A DNA stretch of 30,732 bases from assembly GCA_964411675.1 (NCBI GenBank), contig CAYPLR010000021.1, positions 1 through 30,732 of the forward strand. The letters are read 5' to 3'. A model generated the notes under the pieces. That model had not been told where the DNA came from. It did no database searches and saw nothing but the letters and a program-made list of their open reading frames with translations. Within the stretch, counting starts at the first letter, position 1. The number at the start of each line of letters is the position of its first letter. This DNA comes from JAAYBG01 sp964411675. GTDB lineage: Bacteria; Bacillota_I; Bacilli_A; ML615J-28; CAG-698. The translations under genes and the position numbers were made by a program. This document shows positions 15,153 to 22,622 of the stretch, in pieces.

Positions 15153-15944
15153 TTAATAAATACCAAGACCACCAGAAAGGAAAAGTCCAATGAAACAATA
15201 AAGAAGAAGTGATAACGTTAGTCGTTCTTCCTCAGTTTTGGCTTTGAATAGCAAACGATAAATAAGCATTAAGCCTCCATGTAGACCGAAAACAAAACCT
15301 GCGAACTTAGGCCAACGAGCTGGAGTCGGATAAAAGGACCATGGCCACATTGGTGAAATTCCCATTGTTAGATAATGACCAACCCAGGTAGCTAGGAATG
15401 TTAAGATGAAGGTAGTAAGTACAAATGAAAGACATTTCTTTTTCACACAAAGAATGAAAAGTGGAATTATTAAGATTAGAATGAATAAACCTTGTACAGC
15501 TTCAATACGTGGGAAGGAAACGAAAACTGCGTTATCTTGTGGACCAACCCATAGTCCGAAATGCCAACTACATTCTCCAATTGCTTGCCAAAGCATAATA
15601 CCCGCAACAAATGCTGGCCAAAAGGCAAAGCGAGATTGTTTGATTTTTCCTGCCCATATTAGTAGAAAAACAACGGCTGGAAAACAAATAATCATATAAA
15701 TAAAACGAGTAAGTGTTGGATCCGAAAGTTCATCTCCATGTAACACAACGGGAACATTCTTTAGTAAAGGAATGGAATCGTTAGCTATTACAAGGGCAAA
15801 GAAAACAATGCAAACAGCAGTGAAAGCAAACTGAATTAATAGGGGAAGCATTCCTTGCTTTAAGCCTAGAATTAGTTTTTCTTTTCGTTCTGCTTTTTTT
15901 AAAGAGATTTCTTCAGGAGTTAACACAACTTTTTCTTTTTTCAT
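15153..15944 (-). CDS. Uncharacterised polytopic membrane protein
   Basis: A 263-aa protein with a charged cytoplasmic N-terminus (about 30 residues, rich in Lys and Glu) and about seven hydrophobic segments. Notable stretches are Trp-rich: WQAIGECSWHFGLWVG and MGISPMWPWSFYPTPARWPK. I do not recognise the family. It is the last gene of the TetR-linked operon, 12 nt after the SDR gene, and is followed by a terminator. The linkage to lipid/acyl-CoA genes and the second membrane protein at the head of the operon suggest a role in the same pathway, for example handling of a hydrophobic substrate. That is inference only. Confidence 0.8.
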   Translation of the reverse strand: MKKEKVVLTPEEISLKKAERKEKLILGLKQGMLPLLIQFAFTAVCIVFFALVIANDSIPLLKNVPVVLHGDELSDPTLTRFIYMIICFPAVVFLLIWAGKIKQSRFAFWPAFVAGIMLWQAIGECSWHFGLWVGPQDNAVFVSFPRIEAVQGLFILILIIPLFILCVKKKCLSFVLTTFILTFLATWVGHYLTMGISPMWPWSFYPTPARWPKFAGFVFGLHGGLMLIYRLLFKAKTEEERLTLSLLLYCFIGLFLSGGLGIY

Positions 15945-15956
15945 AACATTCCTTTC

Positions 15957-16715
15957 TTAGTTCATGGCACAAGTCATTCCGCCATCTACGCGGATTGTAG
16001 CACCGGTAATATATTTAGCAGCATCTGAAGCAAGGAATAATACCGCATCAGCAATTTCTTCTGGACGACCAACTCGGCCAAGAGGAATTCGTTCTTCAAA
16101 CCAAGCTCGTTGAGTATCATCAGCAAACATATTCTCTGTTAAGCCAGTTTGTACCATACCTGGTGCAACAGCATTACAGCGAATTCCAGTTGATCCAAGG
16201 TCTTTCGCGATGCCTTGTGTCAGCATTTTTGAAGCTCCTTTAGAAGCATTATAAATTGATTGGGCAATACCAGCAAATTCACCCATAATAGAAGTGATAT
16301 TAACGATATTTCCATGGTTGTCACGATCCATCATAATTGGTACAACAGCACGGCACATTAAATACATCGCTTTTGCATTGATTCCAACAATAGAATCCCA
16401 TTCATCAACAGAAGTGGTTGGGAATGGATTAAACTGTCCTACACCAGCATCGTTGACAAGAACGTCAATAGTACCCCATTTTTCTACGGTCTTTGCAACT
16501 AATTCATCAATTTTAGCTTCGTCACGAATATCGAAAACCATAGATTCAACATCACAACCTAAAGCTTTAACGATTTCTAGTGTGCCATTTAGTTTTTGTT
16601 GGTTATAGTCTGTAATCATCAGTTTAGCACCTTCTTTGGCAAAACCAACAGCAATTGCGCGGCCAATACCATAAGCAGCACCCGTTACGATTACAACTTT
16701 ATCTTTAAATCTCAT
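15957..16715 (-). CDS. Short-chain dehydrogenase/reductase (FabG-like)
   Basis: A 252-aa classical SDR. The cofactor motif TGAAYGIG is at 11-18. Asp36 at the end of the second strand favours NAD(H) over NADP(H). NDAG (88-91) replaces the usual NNAG. Catalytic Ser142, Tyr155 and Lys159 (YNASK) are present, and the C-terminus has the usual GATIRVDGG. Such enzymes reduce 3-oxoacyl or oxidise hydroxyacyl or alcohol groups. In an operon with thiolase-like genes a 3-hydroxyacyl/3-oxoacyl step or oxidation of a sterol-like alcohol is plausible. Its ATG lies 2 nt after the stop of the upstream gene, with AAGGAG inside that gene's last codons, so the two are coupled. Confidence 0.92.
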   Translation of the reverse strand: MRFKDKVVIVTGAAYGIGRAIAVGFAKEGAKLMITDYNQQKLNGTLEIVKALGCDVESMVFDIRDEAKIDELVAKTVEKWGTIDVLVNDAGVGQFNPFPTTSVDEWDSIVGINAKAMYLMCRAVVPIMMDRDNHGNIVNITSIMGEFAGIAQSIYNASKGASKMLTQGIAKDLGSTGIRCNAVAPGMVQTGLTENMFADDTQRAWFEERIPLGRVGRPEEIADAVLFLASDAAKYITGATIRVDGGMTCAMN

Positions 16716-16717
16716 GA

Positions 16718-17782
16718 TTATTCACTCTCCTTGTGTTCATAGGATAATTCTTCATCCCCAAATATTTTTGCTGTTGCATTTTCACAACGTTCATCATCGG
16801 AACCTGGCATTGTCTTTAGAAGGAATGTGCAACGCTTTCCACCATATCCAAGACCTTCTTCAAGACTATAATCTAGTTTATAATCAGGTGGAATTACAAA
16901 ATGCATTGTTGTGCGTCCATGTCCTACACAATACTTACAATAAGCATGAGAAGTACATCCTTTTGGTAAACCAAGGAAGGTAGCACAAGAATCAATAAAG
17001 CCATAAAGTTGGCAGGTATTTAAGTAACTACGTTTCTCTGTGTGATTGGGAAGTTTTGTTTCAGAAGATGGAGAAACATCCTGGTCAGCTAACATTCCGT
17101 AAGCCCCAAGAGCAACGATATCTCCTAAATCAGAAAAGCCAGTTTGTGGCATCGCTTCATTGAAAAAAACACGATTAATCTTCCAACTGAAATATTCGAT
17201 GGTTGGATCGATTGCTTTTTTCAATGCTTCAACACTGTTGTACTTTACAAAAAGAGCGGTACGAACTCCTTGGCGAATTAGATTCTTAGCATAAGATAGA
17301 ATATGACGTAGACAATAATCAAAGTACTCGCTCATTAAACCAGAATCAGGTTTATTTTGGGCAACACTTTCTTCAAAACGAGTTTCAAGATCTAAAATGA
17401 TATCCATCCAGTTATCAGGAATGACAACTTCGTTTTCAGCTTGTTTTAAAAGTTTTACCAAGTTGTTTTTTTCAAACAAATCCATTCGTTGATTCATTTC
17501 TAAAACATCATCTAAAAATAAACGATAGAAATTAGAAGCGTATTTTTCATATTCAACTTCCTCTTTCAACTTTAATACATCGAGATGAAGTCCAAGACGT
17601 TCTTTCATTTCCATGTTTTCCGCTGTCCAGAAGGCACCTAAAATCTTCATCCCTGGAAATGGAAATTCAGCGTTGATATCCCCCTGGTATACCCGTTCTA
17701 AATCGCCTTTTCGGAAATAATCCATGGCTGCAGACAAATTGTGTGCCCAGCGATGGTTTTGTTCCTCGCGGTAATGTAACAT
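16718..17782 (-). CDS. Uncharacterised Cys-rich protein in the thiolase operon
   Basis: A 354-aa soluble protein I do not recognise. The frame is open further upstream, but ATG 17782 (MLHYREEQ) has TAGGAG 7 nt ahead. The N-terminal two thirds look largely helical and charged. The C-terminal third holds a cluster of five cysteines (Cys257, 266, 276, 282, 285) in CQLYGFIDSC, GLPKGC and HAYCKYCVGHGRTT, which could bind a metal or an iron-sulfur cluster. The L-2-amino-thiazoline-4-carboxylate hydrolase family came to mind, but no signature supports it. It lies between the SCP2 and SDR genes, both very close, so it is probably part of the same pathway. Confidence 0.8.
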   Translation of the reverse strand: MLHYREEQNHRWAHNLSAAMDYFRKGDLERVYQGDINAEFPFPGMKILGAFWTAENMEMKERLGLHLDVLKLKEEVEYEKYASNFYRLFLDDVLEMNQRMDLFEKNNLVKLLKQAENEVVIPDNWMDIILDLETRFEESVAQNKPDSGLMSEYFDYCLRHILSYAKNLIRQGVRTALFVKYNSVEALKKAIDPTIEYFSWKINRVFFNEAMPQTGFSDLGDIVALGAYGMLADQDVSPSSETKLPNHTEKRSYLNTCQLYGFIDSCATFLGLPKGCTSHAYCKYCVGHGRTTMHFVIPPDYKLDYSLEEGLGYGGKRCTFLLKTMPGSDDERCENATAKIFGDEELSYEHKESE

Positions 17783-17792
17783 AAAGAAACTC

Positions 17793-18140
17793 CTAGTAGT
17801 TTTTAGGAAGATTCCAGATTCTAGAGAAAGACATAGAATCAATGATAGAACCCTTCATTTGAATTAACTTAGCATTTACTAATTTCATTGGAGGAACTTC
17901 TCCTAAGAACATTTGGCAAACATATTGGCTTTGACCATTGATTGTTAAAAGCTTTAAAGTAGCTTCTTCAGGAGTTGGTTGACCTTCATGGACAGTTAAC
18001 TCTTGTCCTTTGATAACGGCAGTGATAACAGTTGGCTCTTCACCACTTAAATCAAAAACAATGACACGATCCCATCCCTTTGCTTTTTCTTTCACGAACA
18101 ATTTTGGTAAATCAAATAATACTTGTTGAATTTTCGACAT
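17793..18140 (-). CDS. SCP2 sterol-carrier domain protein
   Basis: A 115-aa stand-alone SCP2-like domain. The sequence fits the fold: an initial helix, then VIVFDLSGEEPTVITAVIKGQELTVHEG, a segment PTPEEATLKLLTINGQS, and a C-terminal stretch VNAKLIQMKGSIIDSMSFSRIW ending the lipid tunnel. Such domains bind fatty acyl-CoA, sterols or other hydrophobic molecules and hand them to enzymes. The ATG at 18140 has AAGGAG ahead and follows the zinc-OB gene by 25 nt; an in-frame upstream extension into that gene is unlikely. Together with a SCPx-type thiolase two genes away it suggests a large hydrophobic acyl substrate (inference). Confidence 0.8.
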   Translation of the reverse strand: MSKIQQVLFDLPKLFVKEKAKGWDRVIVFDLSGEEPTVITAVIKGQELTVHEGQPTPEEATLKLLTINGQSQYVCQMFLGEVPPMKLVNAKLIQMKGSIIDSMSFSRIWNLPKNY

Positions 18141-18165
18141 TTTTATTTTCTCCTTTTCCTCCGAT

Positions 18166-18603
18166 TTATTCGGAAATTTTAAATTTGTAGCCATAAATTA
18201 AATTGCCAGTATCATCACGCTTTTGAGCGCGAATAACCATTTCCACGCGTGTACCTTTTGGTACAGCAACTTTTTGTTCCACGATTTCAGCGATGATATG
18301 AATGTCATCATCGAGTTTAATCATTGCGATACAGCGATCATCAATATCTTCATAACCAATAGTAGGGAACCCCATGTTATCAATCCATGAGACAACAATT
18401 TCGCCTTTTTGAGCACATTCATAAGGAAGTAGTTCTTTTTGATGGCATTTCGGGCAGATAAAGCGGCGCGGAAACCATATTTGACCACAGTCTGGACATT
18501 TAGATCCAATTAGACGGTAGCGTCCTTCTTTTTCCTTATAAGCACGTACGATATTATGTGTTTCAACTTTAGGAATTGCACCATGTAGATTGTCAAATGA
18601 CAT
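18166..18603 (-). CDS. Zinc-ribbon/OB-fold protein (DUF35 family)
   Basis: A 145-aa acyl-CoA-binding partner protein. A rubredoxin-like zinc ribbon with four cysteines (Cys36, 39, 50, 53: CPDC and CPKC) follows an N-terminal helix; the OB fold follows to the end (EIVVSWIDN, CIAMIKLDDDIHIIAEIVE, GTRVEMVIRAQ). Proteins of this type bridge thiolase and HMG-CoA synthase in archaea, act as PhlB in the PhlACB acyltransferase, and as BbsA with the BbsB thiolase. The ATG at 18603 is preferred over a TTG two codons earlier because AAAGGAG is well placed. It overlaps the thiolase gene by 11 bp, so the two are tightly coupled and probably form a complex. Confidence 0.9.
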   Translation of the reverse strand: MSFDNLHGAIPKVETHNIVRAYKEKEGRYRLIGSKCPDCGQIWFPRRFICPKCHQKELLPYECAQKGEIVVSWIDNMGFPTIGYEDIDDRCIAMIKLDDDIHIIAEIVEQKVAVPKGTRVEMVIRAQKRDDTGNLIYGYKFKISE

Positions 18604-19810
18604 GACCAAGTTCTCCTTTCTTTAAAACGGCAACAATATCAAGGGAATGATGAGTGCCATATGCTTGAGCAACAGCAACTTTTGCTCCTTCGACTTGTCG
18701 TCCAGTGGCTTTACCTTGTAATTGTAAGCAGCCTTCAAACATATTAATTTGGAAGTCTGAACCAACTGAAGTATGTCCATATGCAATACCTCCACCATGA
18801 GTGTTCGTTGGACATTTTCCACCTAATGCAGTTTGTCCATCCATAACGAATTTTCCACCTTCACCAATTGGGCAGATACCTAGACCTTCCAAACTCATGA
18901 TACCTTCAAATCCAGATAAATCATGTACCAAAGCGACATCAATATCATCTACAGTAATTCCTGCATCTTTATATACTTCCTTTGCGGCTTCCATAATGGC
19001 TGGTTGTTCAGCAATATCATATTTTACATAACCTGGATCACCTGCATAGAAGAAATGATTTCCAATATAAGGTGGACGGAAAGCATAAGAAACATAACAG
19101 GTAATCGGATCGATAATGCCTAGTTCTCTTGCTTTTTCTTCAGAAACTAAAAGAGTAGCAGTAGCTGTTGATCCTCTTGCTGTTGCGCTTCTAGCACGTT
19201 CACCAGCATCTGATTCTTCTGAAAGATCTTCCCATGAAGGCATATCTTTTCCATATTCGGTTGCTCCAGGAGTTTTACGAGCAAATTCGTGGCAGATTTC
19301 TGCCCATTTTGCTGAAGGAGTCACATCATAATTGTATTTTTCTCGATACATAACATCGCGAAGATAACTATATTCAACATGAGAGAAACCTAGCATATAA
19401 TCATAATCAGAATGATTTCCAATTGGGTTCATGGCTTCCATAGAGTCAAATAAATCAGAACATTGCATTGTCATAACTAAACCAACATCATAACGACCCG
19501 AAGCAATATAATGCCAAACATTATAAAGTGCCATACCCCCACCGCAACAAGCATGGGAAACAGGAGTCATGGAACACTTCATTGGTAAACCAAGACAGTC
19601 AGCAACTTGGGTTCCTAAAGCAGCTTCGCTGATTGTTCGTTCGTTATAAGCAATAGAACCACACTCAATATCTTCTACTTTAAGAGTAGTTTGATCAAGA
19701 CATTGTTTAAAGGCATCAACGGTAATTTTTCGCCAAGGAGTATCAAAAGCATACCCACGATTGGTAATAGCAAAACTAAGAACAACGACTTTTTTTAATT
19801 TTTTATCCAT
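18593..19810 (-). CDS. Thiolase-like acyltransferase (SCPx/PhlC type)
   Basis: A 405-aa thiolase-fold protein. The acyl-binding Cys is Cys88 in the segment VSHACCGGG (84-92). The C-terminal region has NTHGGGIAYGHTSVG (336-350), with His346 in the thiolase GH position. The final motif has no second catalytic Cys (AQAYGTHHSLD), as in SCPx-type and archaeal thiolases rather than classical biosynthetic ones. It is followed by the zinc-OB gene (11-bp overlap) and preceded 15 nt upstream by the HMGCS-like gene. The trio resembles archaeal thiolase/HMGCS/DUF35 and PhlC-PhlA-PhlB. The reaction is probably a C-C bond forming or cleaving acyl transfer; the substrate is unknown. Confidence 0.88.
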   Translation of the reverse strand: MDKKLKKVVVLSFAITNRGYAFDTPWRKITVDAFKQCLDQTTLKVEDIECGSIAYNERTISEAALGTQVADCLGLPMKCSMTPVSHACCGGGMALYNVWHYIASGRYDVGLVMTMQCSDLFDSMEAMNPIGNHSDYDYMLGFSHVEYSYLRDVMYREKYNYDVTPSAKWAEICHEFARKTPGATEYGKDMPSWEDLSEESDAGERARSATARGSTATATLLVSEEKARELGIIDPITCYVSYAFRPPYIGNHFFYAGDPGYVKYDIAEQPAIMEAAKEVYKDAGITVDDIDVALVHDLSGFEGIMSLEGLGICPIGEGGKFVMDGQTALGGKCPTNTHGGGIAYGHTSVGSDFQINMFEGCLQLQGKATGRQVEGAKVAVAQAYGTHHSLDIVAVLKKGELGHVI

Positions 19811-19825
19811 ATAATAACCTCGACT

Positions 19826-20905
19826 CTAGTAATAGGAAGATAGACCCTTAGAATTGCGATCTAACTTCTTTTCATATTTCAATACTTTGGCATAAGGAAT
19901 CATCTCTTTATTTTCTAAAAGTGGCATTACAACAGGGCGATCACTCACTTCACCAAGAGAAGCAGTGGTTGTTAGTCCCATAATAGCAGAGCCATCTCCC
20001 CAGCCATATCCACAAGCAAGAACTTTTTTACCTTCTTCATCAATCAAATCAAGGATGTTACATAATGAGATGAGTACAGTAGCAGAGCCCATATCCCCAG
20101 TCATTTCACTGATTACATAAGGAATAGCAGAATAGGGATCACATTTAATAGCTCCACTTGACATAAATGATTGAACAACAGTCCCTTGTGGTAAAGCAAT
20201 GAATTCATAGTCATCTGCCTTACATCCGTTTGCTTTTGCAAATTCTGCCCATGAAAGTTTTAAAGAATCCATTAATCCCCAGTTTGATACATAACCGACA
20301 AATCCTGCTCCAAGTTGAAGATAGCGGTCACCAGCTAAACGATACCAGTTTGGTTTGTCTTCAGAAGCAAATTTCATGTCATCAATTTCCGCGATTACAT
20401 GTTCCTTACCAATCAAAAGACTACAAGAACCTGCGCTGGCAGCATACTCATATACATGACCAGGTGAAATGTATTGATTCAAGCAATCAGAAGCGATGAC
20501 TAACACCCTCTTACAAACACCAGAGTCAACCAAAGCTTTGGCGATACGGATGCCATCGAATCCACTACGATGGGATGATTGTACATCAGTGACAAAGCTT
20601 TCCTTTTTTAAACCAAGAATATCTTGAAGTACTGAAGCAGCAGATTTTGTGGCATAGGGATTGGTTTCGGAAGCAAAAATTAAACCATCCACCTCATTTC
20701 CACTGATATTTGCTTGCTTTAGACATCGGCGCGCACTTTCAGCACCGAGCGTGATGGGGTCTTCATCAGGACCTGTAACAGCCCTTTCTTTCATTCCCAT
20801 CTTGTTTAGAATGTTTTTGGATACGTTCTTCCATACGTCCCAGATTTCATCAGCATTAACTCGTAGTTTGGGAATGCTGACGCCATAGGCAATGATTCCA
20901 CTCAT
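19826..20905 (-). CDS. HMG-CoA synthase-like (PhlA-like) protein lacking catalytic Cys
   Basis: A 359-aa thiolase-superfamily protein of the archaeal HMG-CoA synthase/KAS III type. Supporting segments: IIAYGVSIPKLRV at the N-terminus, ASETNPYATKSAA (78-90) with the conserved Glu80, and GDMGSATVLISLCNILD (270-286). Where the family has the nucleophile in an ACK/ACY motif, this protein has SSHRSG, placing His112 at the Cys position. The FHQPN-type motif with catalytic His reads FIALPQG (235-241). By my manual alignment two of three catalytic residues are thus missing. It may be a structural partner of the thiolase, as reported for PhlA in PhlACB. The start has a strong AAGGAGGAAT site. Confidence 0.85.
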   Translation of the reverse strand: MSGIIAYGVSIPKLRVNADEIWDVWKNVSKNILNKMGMKERAVTGPDEDPITLGAESARRCLKQANISGNEVDGLIFASETNPYATKSAASVLQDILGLKKESFVTDVQSSHRSGFDGIRIAKALVDSGVCKRVLVIASDCLNQYISPGHVYEYAASAGSCSLLIGKEHVIAEIDDMKFASEDKPNWYRLAGDRYLQLGAGFVGYVSNWGLMDSLKLSWAEFAKANGCKADDYEFIALPQGTVVQSFMSSGAIKCDPYSAIPYVISEMTGDMGSATVLISLCNILDLIDEEGKKVLACGYGWGDGSAIMGLTTTASLGEVSDRPVVMPLLENKEMIPYAKVLKYEKKLDRNSKGLSSYY

Positions 20906-20949
20906 TTATTATTCCTCCTTATTTTCTTTATTTAAATTATTTAAATTAT

Positions 20950-21684
20950 TTACATGTTTTGTTGATTCAATGATTGACACGGAACTTTAATTGGTACGAC
21001 TGACCTCGACAAGAAGAAGCATGCTAGTAACAATTGTAACTGAGTAAATGAGTTGCAAATTTGAGCTACCCAGTTGATGCTTTCCCATGATCCACCTTCA
21101 TCAAATTTAGATCGAAGTCCAACCATAGCAAACATAAAAATCATCGATCCATAAAATAGAAAAGCGGATTTAAAGTTGCGATGGCGAAAGGCAATGACAG
21201 ATAAAACAACCAAGTAAATGACTGTGAATAGTGCCATCACAATATACCAAAGAAATCCTGGCTTTTCGATGGTGACGATTTCAACAGCTGCAACCACTAA
21301 ATAAATCGGCAAAATAGAAATAGATGCAATGGTTATACCTGGAGATTTCTTTTTTTCCTTGATATCCGCTGAAAGTAATGCAATAACTCCAACAGAAATC
21401 AAAAAGAATCCTGCAGTTTGGTATAGAACAAAGGCTGTGTTTAATGGAACAAAATCTGTTCCGTGAGCATAGATTAGTTTCCAAGTGCATTTTGCCAATC
21501 CTCCCATAAAGGAAACAAAAACCCCACCCGTGAGCATAGCAAAATAAATGGTTTTAATACGTCCAAATGCCATTTTGATTACGAGTCCCATGGCAGCCAT
21601 AAAAAGAATGACGGGGATGAAATCAACAATAGCCATAAGGTAAGAAACCGTAAAGCCGAACATCATGTCAGCAAAATAATTCAT
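20950..21684 (-). CDS. Uncharacterised polytopic membrane protein heading the operon
   Basis: A 244-aa integral membrane protein with about seven hydrophobic segments from start to end and few charged loops (ADIKEKKKS, RHRNFKS, RSKFDEGGSWES). The ATG at 21684 has AAGGAGG at ideal spacing; the frame is open upstream, but that extension has no site. I do not recognise the family. It is the first clear gene of the operon downstream of the tetR gene and the second candidate operator. With the membrane protein at the other end (15153-15944) it could anchor the pathway or handle a hydrophobic compound; this is inference. Confidence 0.8.
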   Translation of the reverse strand: MNYFADMMFGFTVSYLMAIVDFIPVILFMAAMGLVIKMAFGRIKTIYFAMLTGGVFVSFMGGLAKCTWKLIYAHGTDFVPLNTAFVLYQTAGFFLISVGVIALLSADIKEKKKSPGITIASISILPIYLVVAAVEIVTIEKPGFLWYIVMALFTVIYLVVLSVIAFRHRNFKSAFLFYGSMIFMFAMVGLRSKFDEGGSWESINWVAQICNSFTQLQLLLACFFLSRSVVPIKVPCQSLNQQNM

Positions 21685-21800
21685 TTTATCCTCCTTGTAA
21701 TAATATATTCGTAAGTCCCAAAAAGTAGAACAGGTACGACCATAAGAAAAGCAAAACAAATTAAAAAAGAATCATATGAACATTGTTCATATAAGTTCAT
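21681..21800 (-). CDS. Possible 39-aa single-TM small protein
   Basis: From ATG 21800 a 39-residue frame with one hydrophobic helix (FLICFAFLMVVPVLLFG) and a basic end (YIITRRIK). Its TGA overlaps the ATG of the next gene by 4 nt (ATGA), as in coupled genes. Against it: no ribosome binding site, and the candidate TetR operator lies in its first codons. It may be a chance frame. Confidence 0.3.
   Translation of the reverse strand: MNLYEQCSYDSFLICFAFLMVVPVLLFGTYEYIITRRIK
21774..21792. promoter_or_regulatory. Candidate TetR operator O2, ahead of the thiolase operon
   Basis: ATATGAAC-ATT-GTTCATAT is a perfect 8-bp palindrome with a 3-bp centre, 90 bp upstream of the first operon gene. It shares the core TGAAC-N3-GTTCA with the site on the tetR promoter. 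Confidence 0.65.
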
Positions 21801-21805
21801 TTTGA

Positions 21806-21825
21806 AAAGCACTAAAGAGTGCTTT
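21806..21825 (-). terminator. Hairpin after tetR
   Basis: AAAGCACT (21806-21813) pairs with AGTGCTTT (21818-21825) around a 4-nt loop; read leftward it ends in TTTTC. A weak terminator between tetR and the operon is plausible. Confidence 0.5.
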
Positions 21826-21846
21826 GCATAAATGAAAGGTATGGTA

Positions 21847-22404
21847 TTATTTTGATAGTAGCTTGTGTAAAGTAAAATCAATCAAGTCATAGTTTTGATT
21901 GTTTTTACGTAAATAAGAAGTGAAGATTGTTAGAATGAGTTCAATCACTTTATTTATTCCAAATTGCTCAATAATAAGTGGATTGATTTCATTGTGATGT
22001 CGCTCAAGAATTTTTTGAAAGGTATCCTTGAAAATAGACATATGTTGCATTTGAACAATAGACTGTGGTTTATTTTTGGAAGAAGCAAGTAGAGCAAGAT
22101 CATCCATAATATCGCCTTTGAAAAAATCAAAATAGCGAAGGATAGAAAAATAAACATTACGAAATTCCATAAAAAGATCATCATTAGTTTTTGTTTCAAT
22201 AACAGAAACACATTCCCTTAGAAGCATTTCCATCGTGTCAAAAACTAACTCTGATTTGGATGGATAATAGTTATAAATTGTCCCAATTGATACACCAGCA
22301 TGTTTGGCGATGGTCCGAATATTAAAATCAGCTAAACCATAATCACGAATGACATCTTTAGCAGTAGCAAGCAAAGTTTCTTTTATGTTATCTATAGCTT
22401 TCAT
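21847..22404 (-). CDS. TetR family transcriptional regulator
   Basis: A 185-aa regulator with an N-terminal TetR helix-turn-helix (about 8-55: LLATAKDVIRDYG, then FNIRTIAKHAGVSIGTIYNYYPSKSEL) and an all-helical ligand-binding domain. It lies directly upstream of the thiolase operon in the same direction. A perfect palindrome sits on its own -10 box and a site with the same core precedes the operon, so it probably represses both until a ligand, perhaps an acyl-CoA or a hydrophobic compound, binds. Start ATG 22404 with GAGGTG ahead. Confidence 0.93.
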   Translation of the reverse strand: MKAIDNIKETLLATAKDVIRDYGLADFNIRTIAKHAGVSIGTIYNYYPSKSELVFDTMEMLLRECVSVIETKTNDDLFMEFRNVYFSILRYFDFFKGDIMDDLALLASSKNKPQSIVQMQHMSIFKDTFQKILERHHNEINPLIIEQFGINKVIELILTIFTSYLRKNNQNYDLIDFTLHKLLSK

Positions 22405-22421
22405 CGGTACACCTCAACTAT

Positions 22422-22436
22422 CTGAACTGTGTTCAG
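22422..22436. promoter_or_regulatory. Candidate TetR operator O1 on the tetR promoter
   Basis: CTGAAC-TGT-GTTCAG, a perfect 6-bp palindrome with a 3-bp centre. It overlaps the end of the tetR -10 box, a typical arrangement for autorepression. Confidence 0.75.
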
Positions 22437-22463
22437 TATAACACCGTTTTCATTCCGTGTCAA
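22435..22463 (-). promoter_or_regulatory. Promoter of tetR
   Basis: Minus strand TTGACA (22458-22463), a 17-bp spacer and TATACT (22435-22440). The start codon lies about 30 nt downstream. Confidence 0.85.
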
Positions 22464-22622
22464 TAGATAAAACGAAAACGCTTGCTATATTTCAATAATT
22501 TTTCTTAAATAATTTCAATCCTTCGTTTTTGTTTTACTAATTGTTGAATCTATGATAAAATGGAAAATAGTCAATAAGACTCTTATTGCGTATGATGTAG
22601 GATAGAAAGTAAGGGAAGAGGT

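Noticed and set aside
19826..20905. Mevalonate-pathway HMG-CoA synthase
   Set aside because: The catalytic Cys and His seem absent, and no HMG-CoA reductase or kinase genes are nearby.
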